Below, in pieces: positions 25,638 through 34,523 of a DNA stretch of 64,000 nucleotides. Source of the DNA: Bacteroidales bacterium (GTDB lineage Bacteria > Bacteroidota > Bacteroidia > Bacteroidales > UBA932); NCBI GenBank assembly GCA_017554335.1, contig JAFZIO010000039.1, forward strand, positions 1 to 64,000, written 5' to 3'. The position numbers were made by a program, and so were the translations under genes. Position 1 is the stretch's first letter. Each line of letters starts with the position of its first letter. Under the pieces are notes generated by a model. It was given only the letters and a program-made list of their open reading frames with translations, made no database searches and was not told where the DNA came from.

Positions 25638-27040
25638 TGCTCAAGACAGGACTCGAACTCAAGCAGCAGCAGAAGCTCTCCCCGCTCCAGATTCAGACCA
25701 TCAAGCTGATTCAGATGCCTATTCAGGAGCTGGAGCAGAAGGTGCGTGCAGAGCTGGAGAGCAACCCCGTGCTTGACGACGAGCCGGACCCGAACAGCGA
25801 GAGCGAGCCCCGCGACGTATCTATAGACTCCATAAAAGAAGACGGCGACATCCCTGCTTACCGCCTGAAAGTCAACAACTGGGGCAAGGATCCCCGTCCC
25901 GAATACAACACTTTCTCCGTCAAGGAAGGCTTCACCCAGAGCCTCCAGCGCCAGTTGGGATTCCGCGACCTCACGCCCCATCAGAAGGATGTCGCATCCT
26001 TTATCATCGGCAGTCTGGACGACGACGGCTACCTGCGCCGCAGCATAGACTCCATCGTCGACGACCTGGCCTTCCGGGCCAATATCGAAACCACACCTGA
26101 AGAGGTGGAGGAGATGCTCAAGGTGATACAGGACTTCGAACCGGTGGGCGTTGGCGCCCGCGACCTGCAGGAGTGCCTGCTGCTGCAGCTCCGCAACATG
26201 AAGCCGAGTCCGGAAGTCAAAACTGCCATACGGATAATCGACGAGTGCTTCCAGGACTTCTCCAACAAGCACTTCCAGAAGATATGCTCCCGCCTGAACA
26301 TAACGGAGGAGCAGCTGAAAGGAGCCTTCGGCAAGATAGTCAAGCTGAATCCTTCTCCCGGCGGGCAGGTGGACGACTCCTACGTGGACCAGTCCCAGCA
26401 GATTGTGCCCGACTTCATTCTGGAGGAGCACGACGGCGTGCTCGACTTCACCATGCCCCGTTTCAACGTGCCGGAAATCAGGGTGAACAAGAAATACGCC
26501 GACCTTCTGCTCGAGGCCAAGGGCTCGTCGGAACGGGCACAGAAAGAGGCTGCCGCCTTTGTGAAACAGAAACTGGATTCGGCGAAGTGGTTCGTGGAGG
26601 CCCTCAAGCAGCGCCAGAACACTCTGTCCAAGACCATGCGGGCCATACTCGATTATCAGCACGATTACTTCCTGGACGGTGACGAGAGCAATCTCAAGCC
26701 CATGGTCCTCAAGGATATAGCTGAGATTACCGGCTTCGATATCTCAACCATCAGCCGTGTGGTCAACAGCAAATTCATAGAAACCCACTTCGGTATCTTC
26801 CCCCTCAAGTATTTCTTCTCCGAGGGCATGGAGAACAAAGAAGGAGAGGAGGTTTCTACACGCGAGCTCAAGAAAGTGCTTCAGGAGTGCGTAGACTCTG
26901 AGGACAAGAAAAAGCCGCTCACGGATGAGCAGCTTGTGGTGGAAATGGCCAAGCGCGGCTACAACGTCGCCCGCCGTACCATCGCCAAGTATCGCGGTCA
27001 GCTGGGCATTCCCCTTGCCCGCTGGCGCAAAGAAATCTGA
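25637..27040 (+). CDS. rpoN: RNA polymerase sigma-54 factor
   Basis: Sigma-54 directs RNA polymerase to -24/-12 promoters and needs AAA+ activators. The 467-residue protein has the glutamine-rich activator-interacting region I (LKQQQKLSPLQIQTIKLIQ), an acidic region II, the core-binding domain, and the C-terminal DNA-binding domain with DISTISRVVNSK and the RpoN box ARRTIAKYR near 450. No activator gene is in the window. It is the last gene of its unit. Confidence 0.97.
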   Translation: MLKTGLELKQQQKLSPLQIQTIKLIQMPIQELEQKVRAELESNPVLDDEPDPNSESEPRDVSIDSIKEDGDIPAYRLKVNNWGKDPRPEYNTFSVKEGFTQSLQRQLGFRDLTPHQKDVASFIIGSLDDDGYLRRSIDSIVDDLAFRANIETTPEEVEEMLKVIQDFEPVGVGARDLQECLLLQLRNMKPSPEVKTAIRIIDECFQDFSNKHFQKICSRLNITEEQLKGAFGKIVKLNPSPGGQVDDSYVDQSQQIVPDFILEEHDGVLDFTMPRFNVPEIRVNKKYADLLLEAKGSSERAQKEAAAFVKQKLDSAKWFVEALKQRQNTLSKTMRAILDYQHDYFLDGDESNLKPMVLKDIAEITGFDISTISRVVNSKFIETHFGIFPLKYFFSEGMENKEGEEVSTRELKKVLQECVDSEDKKKPLTDEQLVVEMAKRGYNVARRTIAKYRGQLGIPLARWRKEI

Positions 27041-27058
27041 CAAACAGTCTGCTGTTTG
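27041..27058. terminator. Hairpin between convergent rpoN and MFS genes
   Basis: CAAACAG-TCTG-CTGTTTG is a perfect seven-base-pair hairpin right after the rpoN stop. No T-run follows, so termination would be weak or factor-dependent. Confidence 0.4.
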
Positions 27059-27063
27059 AAATA

Positions 27064-28473
27064 CTACTTCTTCAGAGCTTCGTACTCCGCCTTTACTTCT
27101 TCCAGAAGCTTCTCGGCTTTGGCGTAGCCGTCTGCGGGCTTGTTCCATAACAGGGCCAGGAGCACTGCTCCAACGATTCCCATGGCGATTGCGGCGATGT
27201 ACACGCCGTTCCAGCCGAGGTTGGGATTGTCGGCGATAAGGCCGAACACAGCGCCGGAAACAATAGGGCTAAGGTAGCAGACGATGCCGACGATGCCGTT
27301 GGCGGTAGCTGCCGCCCTCTTGGTGGCCTGGTTGGAAGCGGCAATGCCAAGCAGAGCCTGGGGACCGTAAATGAAGAAGGCGGACATCACGAGCATGGTG
27401 ATGAACAGCCAGGGAATATCCTTGACCTGCCAGAATACGAACAGGCAGACCACTGCCATGATAGTACATATGGCACTGGTGCACTGGGCCTTGCTCTTGA
27501 AGAACTTGTCAGTTGCCCAACCAGCGAAGAGCATACCCACAATGCCGCCTACAATCTCGCATGCGCCCACGATAGAAGCGGCCAGCGTTATGTCCAGCCC
27601 CTTGTCCTGGACCAGGATTGTGGAGCCCCAGTCGAGTATGGTAAACCTTATCACGTACACGAAGAAATCCGCCACGGCAATAATCCAGATGATGGGGTTG
27701 CCGAAAGCCATCTTGCTCACGAACTTCTTGTAAGCCAGCTTGGTAAACTCGGGATCTTCAACCTCGGCGGGCTCATTGCTCTCCTTGTGGGCATCCATGT
27801 CCTCCGGATTCGGAAGGCCCACCGATGCTGGCGTGTCCTTGAGTCCGAAAAAGATGAGCGCCGCCCCGAAGATGGCGAGCACGGCGGGCGCCCAGAAGCA
27901 CCACTGCCATGCCGAGTTGCCGTAGGTGCCGAGAATGCCGCCTATCATCAGAGCCAGCAGTCCGGCTCCGATGGAATGGGAGGCATTCCAGATCGACTGC
28001 TTGGTAGCCAGCTCCGACGGCTTGATCCAATGTGCCATGAGCGAAGAGCAGGGGGGATAGCCCATACCCTGAAGGTAGCCGTTGATGAGCCACAAAGAAC
28101 CGAGAATATAAACGAAGCCTATGGTTGCTTTTCCGCTGGCATCCAGCACGTTGAAGAAGCTGTTGACGGCGGGGATGAAGCCTATGGCGATATTTACGAT
28201 TGCGGAAAGCAGCAGTCCGAGCGCCATCATGCGCTTGCGGCTGTACCGGTCTGCCAGCATGCCGTTGATGAAGCGGGAAACGCCGTAGATGACTCCGTTT
28301 AGAGTGAGGAAGATACCGAGCTGGGTCTTGCTAAGGCCGAGTTCCGCCTCGAGGGCCGGCATCGCAATGCTGAAATTCTTGCGCACGAAGTAGAAGAGGG
28401 CATAGCCTATCATAAGGATGATAAGAGTCCTCCACTGCCAGTAATTGTATTTCTTTACTGTTGACTGATCCAT
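27064..28473 (-). CDS. MFS transporter, organophosphate:phosphate antiporter type (GlpT/UhpT-like)
   Basis: The 469-residue protein has 12 predicted helices and GlpT/UhpT/UhpC-family marks: WRTLIILMIGYALFYFVRKN in helix 1, SKTQLGIFLTLNGVIYGVSRF, then NGMLADRYSRKRMM, and QGMGYPPCSSLMAHW. Relatives exchange glycerol-3-phosphate or sugar phosphates for inorganic phosphate across the inner membrane; substrate is not visible. It lies three bases after a NigD-like lipoprotein gene at the end of a long unit. Confidence 0.85.
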   Translation of the reverse strand: MDQSTVKKYNYWQWRTLIILMIGYALFYFVRKNFSIAMPALEAELGLSKTQLGIFLTLNGVIYGVSRFINGMLADRYSRKRMMALGLLLSAIVNIAIGFIPAVNSFFNVLDASGKATIGFVYILGSLWLINGYLQGMGYPPCSSLMAHWIKPSELATKQSIWNASHSIGAGLLALMIGGILGTYGNSAWQWCFWAPAVLAIFGAALIFFGLKDTPASVGLPNPEDMDAHKESNEPAEVEDPEFTKLAYKKFVSKMAFGNPIIWIIAVADFFVYVIRFTILDWGSTILVQDKGLDITLAASIVGACEIVGGIVGMLFAGWATDKFFKSKAQCTSAICTIMAVVCLFVFWQVKDIPWLFITMLVMSAFFIYGPQALLGIAASNQATKRAAATANGIVGIVCYLSPIVSGAVFGLIADNPNLGWNGVYIAAIAMGIVGAVLLALLWNKPADGYAKAEKLLEEVKAEYEALKK

Positions 28474-28476
28474 GGT

Positions 28477-29142
28477 TTATTTGCTTATTGTGGCGTAAAC
28501 GCTATGCCATTGCTCGTCCCACAAATATTTGACTTCCAATACCGTGCTCTTTCCCTCCGGCAAATACTCATCAAGAGGGAATGAGGCGTAAAATGGATAT
28601 TCCGCAAAAGAATCCCTTGTAAGGTCGTTAATTATGTCCTCTCCCGAATTGTGGCGAAGTATTGTATGGAGGGTATCTGCATTTTCGCTTGGTACAATCT
28701 GCAGGTCTATTGTGTGGGTGGCACTTGAATTGGGCAGCATCAGGGCAGTGCAGAGCATGTTGAGGTGGCCGCCTCCCCATACGCCGTCGGTCAGGGCGAC
28801 AGGGGCGTCGCCGAGAGCCAGTTCCTCTTCGGCCGTCGTGCAGACGACAGGCTCCTTGCAGAGGGGGACCACATAGTCCAGCAGCTCCGCCTCGTAATCG
28901 TTCGAAGTCCCTTCCATCAGGCTGTAGACGTCGAAGATAGCCACAATCCGCCCGGAAGCGGGCATGTTCGTGGTCATCTGGTCGTTGTTGTTGAAACGGT
29001 AGTTGCGGCCGTCGTCACCGAGCATTACGCCTACGCCCTTCATGGTGCCGAACATCTGGCCGCGGTAAAGGATTTCCTTGGTACTCATGCAGGACGTCAG
29101 GCAGAGAGCTGCCGCCAGCAATGTGAACAGAAAACGCTTCAT
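28477..29142 (-). CDS. NigD-like lipoprotein
   Basis: The 221-residue protein has a lipoprotein signal with lipobox LTSC (Cys18). A first beta domain (DDGRNYRFNNNDQMT, RIVAIFDVYSLME) is followed by a second with DGVWGGGHLNMLCTALM and HTIDLQIV. The last pattern resembles the W-x-GG-x-[YH]-LN core of NigD-like proteins of Bacteroides, whose role is not firmly known. The start at 29142 is supported by the signal peptide and by the ATGA overlap with the Fur-family gene. Confidence 0.6.
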   Translation of the reverse strand: MKRFLFTLLAAALCLTSCMSTKEILYRGQMFGTMKGVGVMLGDDGRNYRFNNNDQMTTNMPASGRIVAIFDVYSLMEGTSNDYEAELLDYVVPLCKEPVVCTTAEEELALGDAPVALTDGVWGGGHLNMLCTALMLPNSSATHTIDLQIVPSENADTLHTILRHNSGEDIINDLTRDSFAEYPFYASFPLDEYLPEGKSTVLEVKYLWDEQWHSVYATISK

Positions 29143-29591
29143 ATCAATTTCTTTCTTGTAGGATGACAAAGTATCTGTATGTCTATGTCGTCGATTTTGT
29201 AGCCGCGGAAGCGCCTGCGCTTTATGCCCTGTACGGCAGCGTTAAGCAGTTCATCCGCTTCGATATCCATAAACTCATGGTTCCGTGTATCGTAAAGGTG
29301 CACATGCCTGTAAGCGTTGATGTCGAATATCATCTTGCTGTTGGAGCTCATGCGCCTGGAGTAAATGCCCTCGTCGGCAAGTCCGGACAGAATGTTGTAC
29401 ACCGACGCCTGGGTTATCTTGCAGCTGCCTTCCTTTACAATTGCCTCGTAAACAGTGTCTGCGCTGGCATGGATAAGGTCCATCATCACCTTGTGAACGG
29501 CGATGCGCTGCGGGGTGGCTTTCAGGTCGTGCGTCTTGAGCATGCGCCTGAAGGCCTCCATGTCGTTGGTCCTCTTTTTTATCCTGGCCAT
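29139..29591 (-). CDS. Fur/PerR-family transcriptional regulator
   Basis: The 150-residue protein has a Fur-type winged helix: LKTHDLKATPQRIAVHKVMM, then CKITQASVYNILSGLADEGIYSRR as the recognition region. The dimerisation domain keeps RHVHLYDTRNHEFMDIE, with several histidines and acidic residues for a regulatory metal, but the two CxxC pairs that bind structural zinc in many Fur/PerR proteins are missing; only one cysteine (QILCHP) is near the end. The metal or peroxide sensed cannot be said. It sits five bases after recN and is coupled to the NigD-like gene. Confidence 0.88.
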   Translation of the reverse strand: MARIKKRTNDMEAFRRMLKTHDLKATPQRIAVHKVMMDLIHASADTVYEAIVKEGSCKITQASVYNILSGLADEGIYSRRMSSNSKMIFDINAYRHVHLYDTRNHEFMDIEADELLNAAVQGIKRRRFRGYKIDDIDIQILCHPTRKKLI

Positions 29592-29596
29592 GAGAC

Positions 29597-31207
29597 TCAG
29601 TTTTCTTTAAGGAGGGCCCTGGCGTTGGCGAGAGCCTCGGGGGTGATGCTGGCGCCGCTGAGCAGCCTGGCGATTTCCTGCTCCCTCTCTTCTCCGCCAA
29701 CCTGACGGATTCCGGAGATGCTGCGTCCGTCTTCGAAGCGCTTGCTGACCACGAAATGGGCCTCTCCCTTGGCTGCCACCTGAGGCAGATGGGTGATGGA
29801 AATGACCTGCATCGTCTCTCCCATGCGGCATATCATGGATCCCATTTTGTCTGCAACGCTGCCGGACACACCGCTGTCGATTTCGTCGAAAATGAGCGTC
29901 GGCATGCCCTGGAAGCGGGCCATTACGGCCTTGAGGCTCAGCATGATGCGGGAAATTTCTCCACCGGAGGCACACTTCGCGACGTCCACTCCGTTCCTGC
30001 CGTCGGCGGCAAACTTGAAGCAGACGGCGTCGGCTCCCGAAGCTCCGGGCGACGCGGGCAGCAGCTCAATCTCGAAGGAGGCGCGCTCCATCTCCAGGTA
30101 ACGGAGGTTGCCGGCGACTTCCGACGCAAAACGGGGTGCAGCCTCGCTGCGTGCATCCGTCAGCCTGCGGCAGCAAGCGTCGTAATCGGCCTGAAGCCGC
30201 TCCAGCTTGCCTTCCAGCTCGCTGCAGAGTTCCGTCAGCTCTTCCGACCCGCTTACTGCGGCTCCGAAGCGCTCGCGTGCCTCTATCAGCTCCTCCACCG
30301 TCTTGCAGGAATGCTTGCCCATGAGCCGGTACAGGAGAGACAGACGCTGCTCCACCGCCTCCAGGCGCTCTCCGGAGACGTCGATGCGTTCCGCCTTGTC
30401 CTCCGCCTCCGCGAATATGTCCTCCAGCTCGATGCGGGCCGACTCGATACGCTCCCCGAGCGGAAGAAGCTCCGGCAGGAAGCGGCCTGCCTGGTCCACC
30501 GACTTGCGGGCTTCCCTGAGCGACTCGCTTATGCCTTCCTGCCCCCTCGGGCGGAAGAGCTCCAGGGCGGCGGCAAGGCGCTCGCGTATCTGTTCGGCGT
30601 TGGCCAGGGCTTTCTGCTCTTCTTCCAGCTCCGGCAGCTCGTCTTCCTTGAGGGCGGCGGCGCAGAGTTCCTGGTATTGAGCCTCGTTGTAGTCGTGCTC
30701 CGCGGAGTCGCGCCTCAGGCGTTCCCGGGCATCTTCCAGCGAGCGGCGGCATTCCCCGAGGGCTTTCCATGCACTGCGGCAGGAGGCCAGCAGTTCCTCG
30801 TCCGCGGCAAAGTGGTCCAGCAGCGAAAGCTGGAACTGCTTGTCCGTGAGCAGCAGGCTGTTATGCTGGGAATGGATGTCAATCAGCTGCGAGCAGAGCT
30901 CCGTAAGCTCCTGAAGCTGAACGGGACAGTCGTCTATGAAGCTGCGCGAGCGGCCGGAGGAATAAAGCACACGGCGCACTATGCGCAGGCCTTCAGGAGT
31001 ATCGAATTCGCCCTCCACCACGCAGGTTTCTGCGCCTTCGCTTATCATCCCGGGGTCGGCTTTCTCGCCGGCCAGCAGTCCAAGGGCGCCCAACAGTATG
31101 GATTTGCCGGCGCCGGTCTGCCCCGTAATGATCACAAGACCCTCCGGGAACTTGATGTCCAGAGAGTCTATGAGGATGTAATTGCGTATGTGGAGGCTGC
31201 GCAGCAT
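29597..31207 (-). CDS. recN: DNA repair protein RecN
   Basis: RecN is an SMC-like ATPase in double-strand break repair. The 536-residue protein begins MLRSLHIRNYILIDSLDI, has Walker A GQTGAGKS at 29-36, an IDIHSQHNSLLL segment, a long central coiled-coil region (about 150-350), then the signature SGGEISRIMLSLKAV and Walker B MPTLIFDEIDSGVSG. Length is normal. Confidence 0.96.
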   Translation of the reverse strand: MLRSLHIRNYILIDSLDIKFPEGLVIITGQTGAGKSILLGALGLLAGEKADPGMISEGAETCVVEGEFDTPEGLRIVRRVLYSSGRSRSFIDDCPVQLQELTELCSQLIDIHSQHNSLLLTDKQFQLSLLDHFAADEELLASCRSAWKALGECRRSLEDARERLRRDSAEHDYNEAQYQELCAAALKEDELPELEEEQKALANAEQIRERLAAALELFRPRGQEGISESLREARKSVDQAGRFLPELLPLGERIESARIELEDIFAEAEDKAERIDVSGERLEAVEQRLSLLYRLMGKHSCKTVEELIEARERFGAAVSGSEELTELCSELEGKLERLQADYDACCRRLTDARSEAAPRFASEVAGNLRYLEMERASFEIELLPASPGASGADAVCFKFAADGRNGVDVAKCASGGEISRIMLSLKAVMARFQGMPTLIFDEIDSGVSGSVADKMGSMICRMGETMQVISITHLPQVAAKGEAHFVVSKRFEDGRSISGIRQVGGEEREQEIARLLSGASITPEALANARALLKEN

Positions 31208-31215
31208 GGCGGAAC

Positions 31216-31539
31216 CTACTCGGTCTTGCCGTCTGCCTTTGCGAAGCGGAAGGAAAGTTCGCCTTGTTCGAATTCGGAGATTGCTACCAGGCTGGGTTTG
31301 GGCTGGCGCTCGAAGTACTTGGAGATTTCAATCTGCTCCTTGTTCTCGAAGGTTTCTTCCATGGTGTCGCGCTCGTTGCGGAATTCCTCGAGGCGCTTGT
31401 TGAGTTCTTTCTTTTCTGCGAGTGCAATCTGGTTTGCCCTCTGGGCAAGGATTACTGCGGTCTCGTAAATGTTGCCCGTAGGGGCGGCGAGGTCTTTGAT
31501 GTCCCTCGTGATAGTGTTGTTCGGTATTTTGTTTTCCAT
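31216..31539 (-). CDS. rpoZ: RNA polymerase omega-like subunit (Rpb6 family)
   Basis: The 107-residue protein has TRDIKDLAAPTGNIYETAVILAQRANQIA, the helix pattern of Bacteroidota omega subunits, followed by a charged helix and an acidic, less conserved tail. Omega helps assemble and stabilise RNA polymerase. Its place between bamD and recN also fits. It is a divergent member of the family, so the symbol rests on recognition of the short core. Confidence 0.75.
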   Translation of the reverse strand: MENKIPNNTITRDIKDLAAPTGNIYETAVILAQRANQIALAEKKELNKRLEEFRNERDTMEETFENKEQIEISKYFERQPKPSLVAISEFEQGELSFRFAKADGKTE

Positions 31540-31572
31540 ATTCTTAATACGCAGCTGGTGAAAGGCAAAGTT

Positions 31573-32361
31573 TCAATATTTTTCTTTCACTTTTTTGTAT
31601 ATCCTGTCAAGCTCTGCGCGGTGCTCCGATTCGGGGTACTCACCTATGAAATTGTAATAATCGTCATAGAACACCAGAAAGCGCTCTTTCTGCTTGGAAG
31701 GTGTACTCAGGTCGGCGTATTTATAGGATGCCATGGCCGTGTAGTAAAGGATCTCTTCGCGGTAGCGGTTTTCTGCGTCGTCCTTCAGCACATTGCGAAG
31801 GGCCACACGGGCTGCCAGGTAGTCCTCCATCTTATAATAGAGGTAGGCGGCGTCGAAGGCCTTGTGGTCCAGGCGCTCGGACAGGTCGTCCAGCATGTGC
31901 AGACAGACGGGGCGGTATTCGCTGTCCGGGTTGTTCATCAGGTACTCGTTGATGGCAGTGATGCACTTGTAGGTGGGCGTCTGGTCCAGTTCGTAACGCA
32001 GGGTGGCCCGGTACAGGCAGTCAAGGCGCAGGAAGGCGGCTGACTCGGCGAACGGACTCCTTGGATAATTCTCCAGGAAACGCTCGAAGTTGGTCTCGGC
32101 CGTATAATAATCCTTTGCGCGGTAGTTGCTCAGGCCCCAGTAATACTGGACCGTGTCGTCCCTTTCGGTGCCGTTGGTAAGCACGGAGAGGGATTCGAAG
32201 AGCTGGCTGGCCTTGGTATATTTGCCCTCGCTGAAGTAATCGAAGGCGGCGGCGTATTTTGCATCGGCGTCATTGCTCTCCAGCAGCACTTCGTAAGCAC
32301 TTTTGCAGGAGTATGCAAGGGCGAGCAGCAATGCTGCGGCAGCTAAGATACGTTTGTTCAT
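31573..32361 (-). CDS. bamD: Outer membrane assembly lipoprotein BamD
   Basis: The 262-residue protein has a lipoprotein signal with lipobox LAYSC (Cys19) and a series of TPR-like helical pairs (KYAAAFDYFSEGKYTKASQLFESL, then YTAETNFERFLENYPRSPFAESA and later a FIGEYPESEHRAEL repeat). BamD binds BamA and recognises outer membrane protein substrates. It overlaps trxB by four bases. bamA is in the same window at 38586. Confidence 0.93.
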   Translation of the reverse strand: MNKRILAAAALLLALAYSCKSAYEVLLESNDADAKYAAAFDYFSEGKYTKASQLFESLSVLTNGTERDDTVQYYWGLSNYRAKDYYTAETNFERFLENYPRSPFAESAAFLRLDCLYRATLRYELDQTPTYKCITAINEYLMNNPDSEYRPVCLHMLDDLSERLDHKAFDAAYLYYKMEDYLAARVALRNVLKDDAENRYREEILYYTAMASYKYADLSTPSKQKERFLVFYDDYYNFIGEYPESEHRAELDRIYKKVKEKY

Positions 32362-33278
32362 CGTTTTAAGAATTTTTCTGCATCCAGGGCGGCGCGGCAG
32401 CCGGAAGCGGCGGCGTTGATGGCCTGGCGGTAAGTGGGGTCCTGTACGTCTCCGGCAGCGAAAACGCCCTCCACGTTGGTGGCGGAGCTGCGGCCGTCGG
32501 TCACTATGTAACCGGCTTCGTCGGTCTTGATCCAGGGCGCGAAGAGCTGCGACTGGGGATTGTGGCCGATGGCCAGGAAGAAGCCGTCGACGGCTATGTC
32601 GAAGACCTCTCCGTCCTTGCGCTCGAGGCGGGCGCCGGTAACTCCGGACGAGTCGCCCAGCACCTCACGGGTGTTGCAGTTCCACAGGATTTCGATGTTG
32701 GGGGTATTCTTGACGCGCTCCTGCATGGCCACGGAGGCCCTCAGGACGTCGCGGCGGACTATCATGTACACCTTGCGGCAGAGGCCGGCAAGGTAGGTGG
32801 CCTCTTCGCAGGCGGTATCGCCTCCGCCCACCACGGCCACGTCTTTCTTGCGGTAGAAGAATCCGTCGCAGGTTGCGCAGGCGGACACTCCGAGGCCGCG
32901 GAATTTTTGCTCGGACGGCAGGCCCAGGTAGCGTGCGGTGGCGCCTGTGGCTATGATGAGGCTCTCGGCTTCCAGCTCCGTGCAGCCGTCTACCGTAAGC
33001 TTGAAAGGCCTTTCGGAAAGGTCTACGGAGGTAACGGCTCCGCGCCTGATGTCAGCACCCAGGCGCACGGCCTGCTCCCTCATGTCGGCCATCAGGGCGT
33101 TGGCGTCGACTCCTCCGGGGAAGCCGGGGTAATTCTCCACCACCGTCGTGGTCGTTAGCTGACCTCCCGGTTCCATGCCCTCGTAGAGTACGGGGGAAAG
33201 GGCGGCACGGGAAGCGTAAATCGCTGCAGTATATCCGGCAGGACCGCCGCCGATTATGAGGCATCTGACTTTTTCCAT
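32358..33278 (-). CDS. trxB: Thioredoxin reductase
   Basis: This flavoenzyme moves electrons from NADPH to thioredoxin. The 306-residue protein has the FAD-binding GGGPAGYTAAIYASRA near residue 10, the redox-active CATC at 134-137, the NADPH-binding VVGGGDTACEEA, and FAAGDVQDPTYRQA near the C-terminus. Its ATG directly follows the stop of the upstream gene with no gap. Confidence 0.96.
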   Translation of the reverse strand: MEKVRCLIIGGGPAGYTAAIYASRAALSPVLYEGMEPGGQLTTTTVVENYPGFPGGVDANALMADMREQAVRLGADIRRGAVTSVDLSERPFKLTVDGCTELEAESLIIATGATARYLGLPSEQKFRGLGVSACATCDGFFYRKKDVAVVGGGDTACEEATYLAGLCRKVYMIVRRDVLRASVAMQERVKNTPNIEILWNCNTREVLGDSSGVTGARLERKDGEVFDIAVDGFFLAIGHNPQSQLFAPWIKTDEAGYIVTDGRSSATNVEGVFAAGDVQDPTYRQAINAAASGCRAALDAEKFLKR

Positions 33279-34523
33279 CTATCTGACAATTGAAATGGTG
33301 TTGTTGGCGTTGTACTTAAGCCTGCGCACGGCAGTATTGTTCTTGCCCGTGGAGTCGAAGCTGAAGTCTGTCTGCAGGCCCCGTCCGGGCGTAGCTGCAA
33401 GTTCTTCATGCCACAGACCGGGGTTCTGTGCGGCCAGGCTTCCGAAATAATGCATCAGGTCGTATCCCTGGAAGGCCCACTGGCCGGGCTCCGCCTTGAA
33501 AAGCTCGATATAGTTCTCTGCAAAACGGCGTACTGCCATGTCGCCGGGATCTGCGTAGTAGCTCGCCGTAATCCTGGCTGCTGCGGCATGGAGACTCTCT
33601 ACCTCCAGGTCTCCTGCGCCACGTATCTTGGAGGTGCTGTAAACTATGTTGTGCCCTCCGCGTATGTTCATGAGCGCTATCTCACGTACGGCTGCGCCGC
33701 AGAATTCATCGTTCTCGGATGCTATAATGAAGCGGCAGCTGCCCTGTACGCCCTCTTCCCAGGCGGAAGGGTTGGAACCGATGGTGTAGGGGATTTCGCA
33801 CTCGCCCAGTCTGGCGGCTATGCGGTTGGTAAGCTCGCTTGCGGCTTCGTCGGGGCTTTGCAGCAGTACTACCACGTCTCCGCCACGCATGTCTTCAAAG
33901 AGCCAGCGCACCAGCTCATCCGCCTGTGCCTCCCATCCGGAGGGCGCCTGAATGATGTTGTAGCTCTGAGTCAGCGGCGCCACCTTGGGGTCAAGCGGCG
34001 AAATGAGGTACTTGCCCCGCATGCGGGGAAGCAGGAATTCAACGTCATCCAGCCCTACGGGGCCGATTATGACCTCGCTGCTGTCCAGCTTGTCCACGGA
34101 AGGCAGTCCAACGGTGGAATCGTATACGTCCAGCCGGAATTTGTGCTCGTCCGTGCTGAGTGCGTCGGCTGCCATGAGCACGCCGCAGTAGAAATCCAGG
34201 AAGTTGCTGTTCGGCGTGCCGGTGCTCTTGAGGGGGAGGATCAGCGACACCCGGGTAAGCGGAGTCGCATCGTTGAGGCCCTCGAACGCCGTGATAGTAA
34301 CGATGCTGTCCTGCACGGGGGCGACGGCTGTGCTGTCGGGGACGGTTCTGTCCGGCCTGACGGTGTCTTCCGGTTTGACGGTCAAGGCGGTGCTGTCGGG
34401 CTTCTGGGCCACGGAGACGCTGTCCGCAGCGGGGCGTCCGCCGGGGAAGAGGTACCATTGGGCGGAGGCGCTGAACGGCAATGCCAGCGCCACTATAAGC
34501 ACAGCAATCAGATAGCGTTTCAT
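33279..34523 (-). CDS. Periplasmic receptor-fold protein (PBP type I, LysM-lacking)
   Basis: The 414-residue protein has a signal peptide (MKRYLIAVLIVALALPFSASA), a low-complexity Thr/Val/Pro/Asp linker of about 60 residues with repeated DSTA/DRT units, and a periplasmic binding protein type I-like domain starting at RVSLILPLKSTGTPN, with FLDFYCGVLMAADAL and DKLDSSEVIIGPVG. Similar Bacteroidota proteins often carry LysM repeats before this domain; none is visible here. The fold also occurs in LpoA, an activator of penicillin-binding proteins. Role unknown. The start at 34523 forms an ATGA overlap with the glycosyltransferase stop. Confidence 0.65.
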   Translation of the reverse strand: MKRYLIAVLIVALALPFSASAQWYLFPGGRPAADSVSVAQKPDSTALTVKPEDTVRPDRTVPDSTAVAPVQDSIVTITAFEGLNDATPLTRVSLILPLKSTGTPNSNFLDFYCGVLMAADALSTDEHKFRLDVYDSTVGLPSVDKLDSSEVIIGPVGLDDVEFLLPRMRGKYLISPLDPKVAPLTQSYNIIQAPSGWEAQADELVRWLFEDMRGGDVVVLLQSPDEAASELTNRIAARLGECEIPYTIGSNPSAWEEGVQGSCRFIIASENDEFCGAAVREIALMNIRGGHNIVYSTSKIRGAGDLEVESLHAAAARITASYYADPGDMAVRRFAENYIELFKAEPGQWAFQGYDLMHYFGSLAAQNPGLWHEELAATPGRGLQTDFSFDSTGKNNTAVRRLKYNANNTISIVR

